Shown: positions 38,961 through 48,849 of the stretch, piece after piece
Position numbering within the stretch: position 1 is the stretch's first letter
Layout: each line of letters opens with the position of its first letter
NCBI GenBank assembly: GCA_003279935.1
Contig: QCGL01000002.1
Location: 62,001 to 126,000 of the forward strand
Origin: Prochlorococcus sp. AG-388-A04
GTDB lineage: Bacteria; Cyanobacteriota; Cyanobacteriia; PCC-6307; Cyanobiaceae
Direction of reading: 5' to 3'
Length of the DNA stretch: 64,000 bases
Program-made: the position numbers and the translations under genes
The notes under the pieces: model-generated
Told to the model about the DNA's origin: nothing
Database searches by the model: none
What the model saw: only the letters and a program-made list of their open reading frames with translations

Positions 38961-40640
38961 TTATGCGGCTGCTCTGTCTATAAGTGTAGATGCATAATTA
39001 TTTGCTTCACTAAAACCACCACCTATAAGTTCAATTAGCTCATTTTGTCGTTCTTTTTTTGTAATTAATTTCGAGATAGAAGTAAAAGTTATACCATTAA
39101 TAACATTTTTCTTTACTTTAAAATGAGTATTTCCAGTTGCTGCTAAAAAAGGCTGATGAGTAATACACAAAACCTGCCTTTCCTGTGCAATCACTTTTAT
39201 TAGATCAACTAAAGAATGTAATGATTTTCCGCTTAAACCATTATCAATTTCATCTAAAAAGAAAGTGTTAGTTTTTTTTGAAATACTAGATTTTATGGCT
39301 AATAAAAATCTTGACATTTCTCCGCCGGAAATAACTTTAGATAATGGGGCTAATTTTTGATCAGGATTGGCAGAAAAGAGAAATTCTATATTTTCATTGC
39401 CTTCTGGAGAAGGTATAACTTTTGAGAAGTCAATTACAAAATCTGCATTTTCTAAACCTAAATTTTTCAAAATAGAAATAACAGAATCTTGAAGTTGATT
39501 AGCCGTTTCTCTTCTTTGAAAAGACTGTAGCTCAAAAAGAGTATTTAAATTAGCTTGTGATTTGTTAATTTGAATATCCAACTTCTTAATTTCTTCCTCA
39601 AATAAATTTGTATCTATAAATGTTTTTAATTCGTCTTTCTTCAAAATCAATTTTGGAAGTTCTAAAGAGAAAGTTCGCTCTAAATTTTGCAAATAAAATA
39701 ATCTTTTTTGAATTTCTTCTAAACTATTATCCTCATTCTCGAGTTTTTCCGAATATTCTGTTAAAGCAAAAATTAAATTCTCTACATCATTTTGAATATT
39801 TATTAAATTTTCATATAAGTCCTTAATCTTTGAATCAAATTGAATAACTTTACTTAATTGTTTAATTGATTGAGCAATTAAATGACTTACCGAAGGGGCC
39901 TCATTTTTATAAATATTTAAATTGTCAAGTGATACTTTTATAGAGTGATTGATATCAAAATTATTTGAAAGTCGCAATTCCTTTGCTTTTAATTCAAAAA
40001 TTTCATTGCTTGAATTTAAATTAGCTTCCTCCAATATTTTATACATTTCTTTTATTGCAAAATTACTTTCTTCTTTCTTTTGAAATGATTGCATTTTGTC
40101 TTCTCTTCTTTTTCTAAGAATTTGAAATTCCTGCCATGTACTCTTAATTTGAGAATTTATCATTTTTAATTTTTTAGGACCTAAATCATCAATTATTGAT
40201 TTTCTATATTCTTGATTATCATATAAAACGCTGTCAGATTGACCAGCAAAATCTACTAATAGTAAACCTAGCTGTTCTAAAAGCTTTTTACTAATAGAGA
40301 AATTATTTATCGTATATTTTGAATGAATTTTATTATTTTTTATATAAGATTTTCTTTTTACAAAAATTTCTCCTGAAATATCATAAAAACCATTTATCGA
40401 AAGCCAATCAGTAACTTTCGAAGAATTTGAAAATTTAGCTTCAATTAAACATTCCTCTTTTCCTGGACGTATTAAATGCTTTAAAGGTATATTAGATCCA
40501 CCGAACAAAACATTTAAGGAATCTAAAATCAGTGATTTTCCTGATCCTGAATCTCCAGTAAAAATATTCAAACCTTTTTCGAAATTAATTTCTATAATTT
40601 CTATTAAGGCAATATTTTTTAAAGTTAATTGTATTAACAT
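38961..40640 (-). CDS. recN: DNA repair protein RecN
   Basis: SMC-like ATPase that acts early at double-strand breaks, 559 residues. The N-terminal MLIQLTLKNIALIE and Walker A GDSGSGKSLILD are typical; the middle is a long coiled coil (about residues 150-370), and the C-terminus has SGGEMSRFLLAIK and Walker B FFLDEIDNGLSGK followed by CITHQPFLAA. I start at ATG 40640, since family members begin at this Met; a frame open to 40658 is less likely. It lies 54 bases upstream of uvrA on the same strand, and the two repair genes may be co-transcribed. Confidence 0.95.
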   Translation of the reverse strand: MLIQLTLKNIALIEIIEINFEKGLNIFTGDSGSGKSLILDSLNVLFGGSNIPLKHLIRPGKEECLIEAKFSNSSKVTDWLSINGFYDISGEIFVKRKSYIKNNKIHSKYTINNFSISKKLLEQLGLLLVDFAGQSDSVLYDNQEYRKSIIDDLGPKKLKMINSQIKSTWQEFQILRKRREDKMQSFQKKEESNFAIKEMYKILEEANLNSSNEIFELKAKELRLSNNFDINHSIKVSLDNLNIYKNEAPSVSHLIAQSIKQLSKVIQFDSKIKDLYENLINIQNDVENLIFALTEYSEKLENEDNSLEEIQKRLFYLQNLERTFSLELPKLILKKDELKTFIDTNLFEEEIKKLDIQINKSQANLNTLFELQSFQRRETANQLQDSVISILKNLGLENADFVIDFSKVIPSPEGNENIEFLFSANPDQKLAPLSKVISGGEMSRFLLAIKSSISKKTNTFFLDEIDNGLSGKSLHSLVDLIKVIAQERQVLCITHQPFLAATGNTHFKVKKNVINGITFTSISKLITKKERQNELIELIGGGFSEANNYASTLIDRAAA

Positions 40641-40709
40641 GATAATTCTTTCATACAAAAAAATTAACTTCTTTTTGAAGAAATTAAAAGGGTTTAAATA
40701 AATAAAGTT

Positions 40710-42566
40710 ATGAATGAAGATTATGCAGATTTTATAGAAGCATCAGGATTACTAAAATATGATCCTGAAATAATATCAAAAATTTATCAAAAAAATCCTA
40801 TTCGATTATTCAAAAGACTTTGGCAGACCTTAATCCCAATATTTTCATATATTATTTCAGTTGGATGGGACAAATTAACTGGAGAGTTAAAAAGAGAATC
40901 AAAAGCAAGATTTAGAGCAAAACAACTAACAAATTTATTAGTAGAATTAGGCCCTGCATTTGTTAAAGCAGGGCAGGCTTTATCAACCAGACCAGACATT
41001 ATTCCTGTTATTCTTCTTGAAGAGTTGTCTGAACTTCAAGATCAATTACCAGGATTTGATGGAAATAAGGCGATGGAATTAATAGAAGAAGATTTAAATA
41101 AAAAAATTAATGAGATTTTTTTAACCATCGACAAAGAACCTATTTCTGCAGCCTCTTTAGGACAAGTTCATAAAGCTGTTCTCAAAAATAAGGAAATTGT
41201 AGCTGTAAAAGTTCAAAGACCAGGTTTAAGAGAACAAATCACGCTTGATCTATACATAGTAAGAAACATTGCTAATTGGTTAAAAAATAATATAGGACTT
41301 ATAAGAAGTGATCTTGTTGCTTTAATTGATGAATTGGGAAAGAGAGTTTTTGAAGAAATGGATTATTTAAATGAAGCTAAAAATGCTGAAAAATTTAGAA
41401 ATCTACATCTTCATAACTCTAAAATTGCTGTACCAAAAATTTATAAAGAAACAACCTCACGAAGAGTGTTAACCATGGAATGGATAGATGGAACAAAGCT
41501 AACTAATCTTGAGGGAGTTAAAAATTTAGGTATTGATCCTGATGAAATGATTGAAATTGGAGTGCAGTGTAGTTTGGAACAATTATTAGAGCATGGTTTT
41601 TTTCATGCTGACCCACATCCTGGAAATTTATTGGCTTTAGAAGATGGAAGATTATGTTATTTAGATTTTGGGATGATGAGTGAAGTCACTAGAAGCTCCA
41701 GATCTGGTTTAATTCAAGCAGTAGTTCATCTTGTAAATAAAAATTTTGATAAATTGTCTCAAGATTTCGTTAAGTTAGGTTTTCTTTCGAAGGAAGTTAA
41801 TCTTGAACCTATTGTTCCAGCTTTTCAAGATGTATTTGTAAATGCGGTAGAGCTTGGTGTATCAAAAATGGATTTCAAAAGTGTAACTGACGACATGTCA
41901 GGGGTTATGTATAAATTTCCCTTTCAGTTACCTCCATATTATGCTCTTATAATTAGATCACTACTAACTTTAGAAGGAATTGCTTTAAGTGTTGATCCTG
42001 ACTTTAAAATACTTGGAGCTGCTTATCCCTATTTTGCAAGAAGATTAATGGAAGACCCTGATCCTCAATTAAGAGAGAGTCTAAAAGAAATGCTTTTTGA
42101 TAACAATCAATTTAAATGGGACAGATTAGAAGATTTACTTTCTAATGCTGCAAAACAAACTAATCTCGATTTAGAAAAACTTCTTGATGAAGTTATAAAT
42201 CTGCTATTTTCTCCAAAAGGTGGATTTCTAAGAGATGAAATTATTAATGGTTTGACTAGTCAAATAGACTTGATAGGTTTAAATTTATTAAAAAGCGTCA
42301 ATAATTACCTTCCGAAATCAATAAAACTAAATATTGCTAGAGACAACAATAATATAAATGATTTAATACTATCTATCGAACCGTTCAAGAACTTTTTAGA
42401 GATCGTACAAAAGATACCAGGCTTTTCTATTGATATCTTTTTAAAAAGATTACCAAGACTTATAAATGAGCCTTACACAAAAGAAATGAGTTTTAAAATA
42501 GCGAAAAGAGTGACAGAAAAAAGTGTAGTAAGACTTGTAAAAATTGCTGCTGGTGCAACTATATAA
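40710..42566 (+). CDS. ABC1/AarF/UbiB family atypical kinase
   Basis: Protein of 618 residues with the ADCK/UbiB fold. The family's KxGQ motif is seen as FVKAGQALSTRPD near residue 90, the alanine-rich loop as SAASLGQVHKA near residue 147, the ATP lysine in VAVKVQRPG, and the catalytic loop as FHADPHPGN with LDFGMMSE near residue 310. A C-terminal helical region follows. In cyanobacteria and plastids these kinases affect prenylquinone and tocopherol metabolism; the exact substrate is unknown. ATG at 40710. The stop codon directly abuts the ATG of the DUF1400 gene, indicating one operon. Confidence 0.93.
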   Translation: MNEDYADFIEASGLLKYDPEIISKIYQKNPIRLFKRLWQTLIPIFSYIISVGWDKLTGELKRESKARFRAKQLTNLLVELGPAFVKAGQALSTRPDIIPVILLEELSELQDQLPGFDGNKAMELIEEDLNKKINEIFLTIDKEPISAASLGQVHKAVLKNKEIVAVKVQRPGLREQITLDLYIVRNIANWLKNNIGLIRSDLVALIDELGKRVFEEMDYLNEAKNAEKFRNLHLHNSKIAVPKIYKETTSRRVLTMEWIDGTKLTNLEGVKNLGIDPDEMIEIGVQCSLEQLLEHGFFHADPHPGNLLALEDGRLCYLDFGMMSEVTRSSRSGLIQAVVHLVNKNFDKLSQDFVKLGFLSKEVNLEPIVPAFQDVFVNAVELGVSKMDFKSVTDDMSGVMYKFPFQLPPYYALIIRSLLTLEGIALSVDPDFKILGAAYPYFARRLMEDPDPQLRESLKEMLFDNNQFKWDRLEDLLSNAAKQTNLDLEKLLDEVINLLFSPKGGFLRDEIINGLTSQIDLIGLNLLKSVNNYLPKSIKLNIARDNNNINDLILSIEPFKNFLEIVQKIPGFSIDIFLKRLPRLINEPYTKEMSFKIAKRVTEKSVVRLVKIAAGATI

Positions 42567-43139
42567 ATGAAATTTTCAAAAAGTATAATTCCTAGAATTT
42601 TTTTAATATTATTTACTCATCAAATTTTTTTTAATGCTCCTAAAGTTCAATCTGCGGAAAAAATTAAGATTACTTACAGTATTTTTTCAAGAACAGTAAC
42701 TGTCGATTCTTTAAGAACTTTCGCTGAAAACGGTAATTCATCAAAATCATTAAGAAAAATATTTAATGCAACTGGTTCTTCAGATGAAAAGATTCAATCA
42801 ATATTAAATAACACTTTTGAAATACCTATAAATATTGCAAGTAAATTATTATATTCCGAAATAGGTAATGTCTTTTTAAGTAGACTTTCGTCTATACTTC
42901 ACACCCCTAACACAAATGATAAAAAAACAGGTATGTTAGCCCTAAGATCTAGTGTTATTAAAGGTTTAGATACTGGAAACGGAAAAATAAATCTTATAAG
43001 TTTTTTTGAAAGTTATCCAACTAAAACTGTTATTTTAAACGTAAACGCTTTAAGTAAACTTATGAATAAAGTACAATCAATATCAGAATTATTAGATTTC
43101 TTCACTAGCAAGCCTTTAGAAAAGATCAAAAACAATTAA
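42567..43139 (+). CDS. Exported DUF1400-domain protein
   Basis: A 190-residue protein with an N-terminal signal peptide: basic start MKFSKS, hydrophobic core IFLILFTHQIFF, then a polar stretch before SAEKIKITYSIF. The rest resembles DUF1400, a domain usually found at the N-terminus of cyanobacterial alpha/beta hydrolases: YSIFSRTVTVDSLRTFAENG, followed by LNNTFEIPINIASKLLYSEIG and ALRSSVIKGL. No hydrolase domain follows; the protein stops after a short lysine-rich end. It is probably periplasmic or lumenal. It starts immediately after the ABC1 kinase stop, and thrC follows 6 bases later. Confidence 0.78.
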   Translation: MKFSKSIIPRIFLILFTHQIFFNAPKVQSAEKIKITYSIFSRTVTVDSLRTFAENGNSSKSLRKIFNATGSSDEKIQSILNNTFEIPINIASKLLYSEIGNVFLSRLSSILHTPNTNDKKTGMLALRSSVIKGLDTGNGKINLISFFESYPTKTVILNVNALSKLMNKVQSISELLDFFTSKPLEKIKNN

Positions 43140-43145
43140 GTAACT

Positions 43146-44249
43146 ATGTCAATAGTAAATAAAATTAAAAACAAATTTTCTTTTAATTACAGAAAAAAAA
43201 GATGGCCAGGATTAATCAATGCATATAAACAATATCTACCAGTGTCCTCTAAAACTCCCATCGTATCTTTAAATGAAGGTAATACTCCTCTTATTTTCAG
43301 CAAATCAATTAGTGATTTAATTGGAAACGATACTAAAGTTTATTTAAAGTATGATGGTCTTAACCCTACTGGTTCTTTCAAAGACAGAGGAATGACGATG
43401 GCGATAAGTAAAGCAAAAGAAGAAGGAAGCAAAGCGGTAATATGCGCTAGTACAGGAAATACTTCTGCAGCTGCAGCTGCTTATGCTTCAAGAGGTGGTT
43501 TAAAATCTTATGTATTAATTCCAGATGGATATGTAGCTCAAGGTAAACTTGCTCAAGCTTTAATGTATGGAGCAGAAATCATATCCATACAAGGTAATTT
43601 TGATAAAGCTTTAGAAATTGTCAGGAAATTGTCTTCCGAATATCCGATCAATCTTGTAAATTCTGTTAATCCTTACCGAATACAAGGTCAAAAGACTGCA
43701 GCATTTGAAATAATAGATGACTTAGGTATTGCTCCTGATTGGCTATGTATACCAATGGGAAATGCGGGTAACATAACCGCTTATTGGTTGGGTTTTAAAG
43801 AATATGCAAAAATTAAAAGAAATTTAAAATTACCACTCATGATGGGGTTTCAATCTGAAGGATCTGCACCTTTAGTGAAAAATATTATAGTTCAAGATCC
43901 TGAAACGATTGCGACAGCTATTCGAATTGGAAATCCTGTAAATAGAGATAAAGCAAAAATCGTTAAAAAAGAAAGTAAAGGAGATTTTCAATCTATAACT
44001 GACGAGGAGATTATTGAAGCTTATAAAATGCTTGCAAAAGAAGGTATTTTTTGTGAACCAGCAAGCGCAGCTTCAGTTGCAGGACTTATTAAAAATAAAA
44101 ACAGAATAAAAAAAGAATCAACAATAGTTTGTGTTTTGACAGGAAATGGATTGAAAGATCCAGATTGTGCGATTAAAAATAATGATGCTATATTCCAGAA
44201 AAATATTGAACCTTCGTTAAAAAACATAACAAAAATTTTGGGCTACTAG
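43146..44249 (+). CDS. thrC: Threonine synthase
   Basis: PLP enzyme converting O-phosphohomoserine to threonine, 367 residues. The pyridoxal lysine lies in GLNPTGSFKDRGM near residue 78, ASTGNTSAAAAAYASRGG is the phosphate-binding loop, and PMGNAGNITAYW and VLTGNGLKD complete the fold-type II pattern. ATG at 43146. It is the last gene before the origin candidate and ends at 44249. Confidence 0.97.
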   Translation: MSIVNKIKNKFSFNYRKKRWPGLINAYKQYLPVSSKTPIVSLNEGNTPLIFSKSISDLIGNDTKVYLKYDGLNPTGSFKDRGMTMAISKAKEEGSKAVICASTGNTSAAAAAYASRGGLKSYVLIPDGYVAQGKLAQALMYGAEIISIQGNFDKALEIVRKLSSEYPINLVNSVNPYRIQGQKTAAFEIIDDLGIAPDWLCIPMGNAGNITAYWLGFKEYAKIKRNLKLPLMMGFQSEGSAPLVKNIIVQDPETIATAIRIGNPVNRDKAKIVKKESKGDFQSITDEEIIEAYKMLAKEGIFCEPASAASVAGLIKNKNRIKKESTIVCVLTGNGLKDPDCAIKNNDAIFQKNIEPSLKNITKILGY

Positions 44250-44593
44250 CTCAGCCAAAAATAAAAGTGACTGTGGAAAAAATTTAAAACCTTCTAAAAA
44301 CTGTTGAATAACTATCGAAATAAAATCAAGAATGTTGATAATTAAAAAAAATAATTTTATTATTTGATATCTATCAACATTTTTAATTCTTTTTCCACTA
44401 TTTTATTTTTATTAATCATCAAGAGCACCAATAAATTTGGTCTATTTTCCACAGTTTCCACAAACACTACTACCACTATATAAATTCATAATAAAGAAGA
44501 AATCTATTAGAAGAATTGATAATTAAAAAGAAAATATTTAATTGCAATAAACAAGAAAATGGCTCTAGTATATAAATAAAGTTATGAATTCTG
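44250..44593. other. oriC: Probable chromosomal replication origin (oriC) upstream of dnaN
   Basis: This 344-base gene-free stretch holds a cluster of DnaA-box-like 9-mers. TTTTCCACA occurs exactly at 44445-44453 (plus) and 44272-44280 (minus). Near matches are GTTTCCACA at 44454-44462 (plus, abutting the exact box), TTTTCCACT at 44391-44399 (plus), TTATCAACA at 44333-44341 (minus) and CTATCAACA at 44371-44379 (plus). A weaker minus-strand copy, TATTCAACA, is at 44302-44310. Minus-strand boxes lie left and plus-strand boxes right of an almost pure A/T core at 44341-44370 that could be the unwinding element. In Prochlorococcus numbering starts near dnaN, and dnaA is elsewhere. The dnaN promoter must also lie in the right end of this region. 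Confidence 0.78.
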
Positions 44594-45751
44594 ATGGAGA
44601 TTGTTTGTAATCAAAATGAATTTAATTATGCTATTCAATTAGTTAGTAAGGCAGTTTCTTCAAGACCCACCCATCCAATCCTTGCAAATTTACTTCTCAC
44701 AGCTGATCAAGGTACTAATAAAATTAGTTTAACTGGATTTGATTTGAATCTAGGAATACAAACTTCATTTGATGCGACTGTAAACAAAAGTGGAGCAATT
44801 ACCGTTCCATCCAAACTTTTATCTGAAATAGTTAATAAATTACCAAGTGAAACACCTGTTTCTCTTGATGTTGATGAGAGTTCAGATAATATTATGATTA
44901 AAAGTGATAGGGGTTCTTTTAATATTAAAGGTATTCCATCAGATGATTACCCCAGCCTACCATTCGTGGAAAGTGGTACATCTTTGAATATTGATCCAAG
45001 TTCTTTCTTAAAAGCTTTAAAATTAACTATATTCGCTAGTAGTACTGATGATTCTAAGCAATTACTTACAGGAGTAAATTTTACATTTAATTTAAAATAT
45101 TTGGAATCAGCTGCAACAGATGGGCATAGATTAGCAGTTGTATTGGTTGATAATAAAAAAAATTTTGATGAAAAAGAAGATTTTGTTTCTAATGAAGAAA
45201 ACTTATCAGTTACTATTCCAACAAGATCTTTAAGAGAAATTGAAAAGCTTGTTAGTCTTAGAAGTTCTGAAAATTCAATTAAACTTTTCTATGACAAAGG
45301 TCAAGTTGTATTTATTTCCTCAAATCAAATAATTACTACAAGAACTCTTGAAGGTTCTTATCCAAATTATTCTCAATTAATACCGGATAATTTCACGAAA
45401 CTTTTTATATTTAATACAAAAAAAATAATCGAATCACTTGAAAGAATAGCAGTTTTAGCCGATCAACAAAGTAGTGTTGTGAAGATTAAACTAAATGAAA
45501 AGGATTTAGCATTGGTAAGTGCAGATGCTCAAGATATAGGAAATGCAAGTGAATTAGTTCCTGTATCTTTTGATTTTGATCAATTTGATATCGCTTTTAA
45601 TGTACGGTATTTATTGGAAGGTTTAAAAGTTATATCAAGTGAAAATGTAATTTTTAAATGTAATCTTCCCACTACTCCAGCTGTTCTAGTTCCAGAAGAT
45701 AATGTTAATTCCTTTACTTATTTAGTCATGCCTGTTCAAGTCCGTTCTTAA
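44594..45751 (+). CDS. dnaN: DNA polymerase III beta subunit (sliding clamp)
   Basis: Ring-shaped processivity clamp of the replicative polymerase, 385 residues in three similar domains. It begins MEIVCNQNEFNYAIQLVSKA, with RPTHPILANLLL, and has ATDGHRLAV near residue 176, TIPTRSLREIEKL at the domain 2 end, and the C-terminal TYLVMPVQVRS that is typical of beta clamps. ATG at 44594 is the start; an ATG at 44584 stops after eight codons. It is the first gene to the right of the putative origin, and the PRC-barrel gene follows after 1 base. Confidence 0.98.
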   Translation: MEIVCNQNEFNYAIQLVSKAVSSRPTHPILANLLLTADQGTNKISLTGFDLNLGIQTSFDATVNKSGAITVPSKLLSEIVNKLPSETPVSLDVDESSDNIMIKSDRGSFNIKGIPSDDYPSLPFVESGTSLNIDPSSFLKALKLTIFASSTDDSKQLLTGVNFTFNLKYLESAATDGHRLAVVLVDNKKNFDEKEDFVSNEENLSVTIPTRSLREIEKLVSLRSSENSIKLFYDKGQVVFISSNQIITTRTLEGSYPNYSQLIPDNFTKLFIFNTKKIIESLERIAVLADQQSSVVKIKLNEKDLALVSADAQDIGNASELVPVSFDFDQFDIAFNVRYLLEGLKVISSENVIFKCNLPTTPAVLVPEDNVNSFTYLVMPVQVRS

Positions 45752-45752
45752 G

Positions 45753-46460
45753 TTGAAATTACCAAAAGAATTTTTATTAAGTGAATTATTAAGACATAAT
45801 GTAAAAGGTAATGCTACTTTAAATTATGGCAATGGTGAAAATGTTTGGATGCATCCACCTGTTCATAGGATTTTAGGTTGGTATTCTCGTCCCTCGAATT
45901 TGAATTTAAAAAGAAATGTATGGAAATTAAATCAAATTAGTCAAATAATAGATAATGATATTTTCGTGAAAGGTGATCCTGCTATTTCTGACCTTTCTAC
46001 ATTAAATAGATTTCCTAACTTAATAGAAGCTAGTTTAGTTAATTCAGAAGGTTCAAGGATAGGAGTAATAGCAGATTTCTTATTCGAAATGAAAACTGGC
46101 AACATAAAGTTTTATTTAATTTCTCGTTCTAATCCAAGGATTCCAGGTTCAAGTAGATGGAAATTAGATATAGAGAATATTGTTGATCAGCAACCTGGTT
46201 TAGTTTTTTGTTCTTGCCTTTCTTTAGATGATTTCCCTTTAATAAAATCAAGTATTAAATATGAATTTTTAAAAAAAGGAAAGAAAATAATCGATCGTTT
46301 TGATGATATGAAAAATCACGCAACAAATAGATTAGAAGATTGGCTTGAAGAAGATGAAGATATAAACCAAAAATCAGAATTTAATCAGAATAGTTTTTAT
46401 AATGAAGAAGAACAAGCAAGATCTTTCAGAAATAAACGAGAAGATGATCCTTGGATTTGA
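45753..46460 (+). CDS. PRC-barrel domain protein, conserved in cyanobacteria
   Basis: A 235-residue soluble protein. The part around residues 90-165 (LIEASLVNSEGSRIGVIADFLF, then GNIKFYLISRSNPRIPGSSRW) resembles the PRC-barrel fold seen in photosynthetic reaction-centre H subunits and RNA-processing proteins. The C-terminal 60 residues are acidic and probably disordered, ending EDDPWI. I do not know its function. The start is TTG at 45753, 1 base after dnaN; the first internal ATG would remove the conserved N-terminus. Its place between dnaN and purL is, as I recall, constant in marine picocyanobacteria. Confidence 0.75.
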   Translation: MKLPKEFLLSELLRHNVKGNATLNYGNGENVWMHPPVHRILGWYSRPSNLNLKRNVWKLNQISQIIDNDIFVKGDPAISDLSTLNRFPNLIEASLVNSEGSRIGVIADFLFEMKTGNIKFYLISRSNPRIPGSSRWKLDIENIVDQQPGLVFCSCLSLDDFPLIKSSIKYEFLKKGKKIIDRFDDMKNHATNRLEDWLEEDEDINQKSEFNQNSFYNEEEQARSFRNKREDDPWI

Positions 46461-46463
46461 CTA

Positions 46464-48806
46464 ATGATAGATTCTTTAAAAAACGATACTTATGATGTTA
46501 ATGAATCACTCAAAGTTGAAAACTTAACTCATGAAGATTATGCAGAGATCTGTAAGAGATTAGGAAGAAAACCTAATAGAACAGAATTGGGAATGTTTGG
46601 AGTAATGTGGTCTGAGCATTGCTGTTATAGAAATTCAAAACCATTATTAGCTAATTTCCCTACTACTGGTAAAAATGTATTGGTCGGTCCAGGAGAGAAT
46701 GCAGGTGTTATTGACGTTGGAAACGGTCAGAAACTTGTTTTCAAAATTGAAAGTCACAATCATCCTTCTGCTATTGAACCTTTTCAAGGAGCGGCAACAG
46801 GTGTTGGTGGCATATTAAGAGATATTTTTACTATGGGTGCGAGACCTATAGCAGTTTTAAACTCTTTAAGATTTGGTAATCTTGATAAATCATCTAACAT
46901 TTCTTTACTTCAAGGAGTAGTTGCGGGGATATCTCATTACGGTAATTGTGTTGGCGTTCCTACTGTTGGCGGAGAAATAGATTTTGATGATAGTTACTCT
47001 GGAAATCCTTTAGTTAATGTTATGGCTTTAGGTTTATTAGAAACTGATGAAATTGTATGTTCAGGAGCAAGAGAAGTAGGTTCTCCTGTCTTATACGTAG
47101 GAAATACCACAGGAAAGGATGGAGTAGGAGGTGCAAGTTTTGCTAGTTCGGAATTAACTACTAAATCTTTGGATAATAGACCGGCAGTACAAGTTGGTGA
47201 TCCATTTATTGAAAAAAGTCTTATTGAAGCTTGTCTAGATGCTTTTAAAACAGGCGATGTACTTGCTGCGCAAGATATGGGAGCTGCGGGATTAACATGT
47301 AGCAGTGCTGAAATGGCTGCAAATGGGAGTTTAGGTATTTCAATTAACCTAGATTTAGTTCCTGCAAGAGAGAATGATATGTCTGCTTACCAATACTTAT
47401 TATCTGAATCCCAAGAGAGAATGTTGATGGTTGTTAAAGAAGAAAAGTTAAATATTCTTATTAATCAATTTAAAAAGTGGGGACTTTTCGCAAATGTTAT
47501 TGGTGAGGTAATATCTAAAAGTGAGGTTATTATCTCGCAAAAAAATCAAATAGTTGCTCAAATTCCTACTTCTGCTTTATCTGATGAAACCCCAATTAAT
47601 ATTCATAAGATTATTAAGGAACCTCCTAATCATTTATTAAAGAAATGGGAATGGACAGAAGAGGAATTGCCGGTTATCAGAGATAATAAAATTTTTTCTT
47701 TAAAAGACCAAAAAAAATATTCTTTTTCTGAAATTATCTTAAAACTTTTATCTAATCCTTCAATAGCTTCTAAAAGTTGGGTGTATCGACAATATGATTC
47801 TCAAGTACAATCAAATACTGTATTTAAGCCAGGAGAGTCAGATGCAGCGTTAATAAGACTCAGACGCCAAGATGAGAAAAATAAAAATAATGAATTTTCT
47901 GGTGTAGCTGCTTCTGTAGATTGTAATAGTAGATGGGTTTTATTAGATCCATATAGAGGAAGTATTGCAGCAGTTGCAGAATCTGCTAGAAATGTAAGTT
48001 GTGTTGGTGCACAGCCAATTGCAATAACAAATAATTTAAATTTTTCGTCACCCGAAACTGAAATTGGATATTGGCAACTTTCATCAGCATGTGATGGTAT
48101 TTCCAAGGCTTGTATTGCTTTAGAGACACCTGTAACAGGAGGAAACGTTTCTTTATATAATGAATCAAAAAATAAAAACAATCAATTAACTCCTATTAAT
48201 CCCACTCCTGTTATTGGAATGGTAGGAACAATTAAAAATGTAGATAAAGCTATCAGTTCAGGATGGAAGAATATAAATGATCAAATTTGGATAATTGGTT
48301 CAAACGCCTCTGAATCTTCAATAGGTGCTAGTTCTTATTTAGAATATTTTCACGATTTAGTAACAGGAAGGCCTCCTAAAATTCATTTACAAGATGAAAA
48401 ATACTGTCAAAGTTTTTTAAGGGATTCAATTCTAAAAAATTATATTGCTTCTTCTCATGATGTTAGCGATGGAGGTTTAGCTGTCGCTTTATCAGAATGT
48501 TGTATTCTGTCTTCCAAGGGAGCTTATATTCAATTAGAAGAAAAAAATGCTCGTTTAGATAATTTATTGTTTAGCGAGGGAGGATCAAGAATAATATTTT
48601 CACTCAATAAAAAAGAAGAACAAAACTTTTTAAATTTTCTTGAAATTAAGAGCAAAAATTTTGGAAGAAACGTATATGTTAAAAAAATCGGATTTGTCTC
48701 TGAATATAATCTTGATATAACTTTTCAAGGTAAAACACTTTGCAATTTAAGGGTTGATGAATTAACCGAAAAATTTAATAATAGTATTTCTAATTGCTTT
48801 GAATAA
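46464..48806 (+). CDS. purL: Phosphoribosylformylglycinamidine synthase subunit PurL
   Basis: ATP-dependent step four of purine synthesis, FGAR to FGAM; 780 residues, the small-type PurL that works with separate PurQ and PurS. Visible are [12 protein letters not shown] near residue 50, [24 protein letters not shown] near residue 93-117, [10 protein letters not shown], and the second AIR-synthase-like half with [24 protein letters not shown] near residue 505. ATG at 46464, 3 bases after the preceding gene. purF follows 43 bases downstream; purQ and purS are not in the window. Confidence 0.97.
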   Translation: MIDSLKNDTYDVNESLKVENLTHEDYAEICKRLGRKPNRTELGMFGVMWSEHCCYRNSKPLLANFPTTGKNVLVGPGENAGVIDVGNGQKLVFKIESHNHPSAIEPFQGAATGVGGILRDIFTMGARPIAVLNSLRFGNLDKSSNISLLQGVVAGISHYGNCVGVPTVGGEIDFDDSYSGNPLVNVMALGLLETDEIVCSGAREVGSPVLYVGNTTGKDGVGGASFASSELTTKSLDNRPAVQVGDPFIEKSLIEACLDAFKTGDVLAAQDMGAAGLTCSSAEMAANGSLGISINLDLVPARENDMSAYQYLLSESQERMLMVVKEEKLNILINQFKKWGLFANVIGEVISKSEVIISQKNQIVAQIPTSALSDETPINIHKIIKEPPNHLLKKWEWTEEELPVIRDNKIFSLKDQKKYSFSEIILKLLSNPSIASKSWVYRQYDSQVQSNTVFKPGESDAALIRLRRQDEKNKNNEFSGVAASVDCNSRWVLLDPYRGSIAAVAESARNVSCVGAQPIAITNNLNFSSPETEIGYWQLSSACDGISKACIALETPVTGGNVSLYNESKNKNNQLTPINPTPVIGMVGTIKNVDKAISSGWKNINDQIWIIGSNASESSIGASSYLEYFHDLVTGRPPKIHLQDEKYCQSFLRDSILKNYIASSHDVSDGGLAVALSECCILSSKGAYIQLEEKNARLDNLLFSEGGSRIIFSLNKKEEQNFLNFLEIKSKNFGRNVYVKKIGFVSEYNLDITFQGKTLCNLRVDELTEKFNNSISNCFE

Positions 48807-48849
48807 TGAATAAAAATATGGAATTATTTACAAATTTCGGAAATTAATT

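Noticed and set aside
47801..48181. 126-codon minus-strand open frame across purL
   Set aside because: Shadow of purL; no start context, family match or separate promoter.
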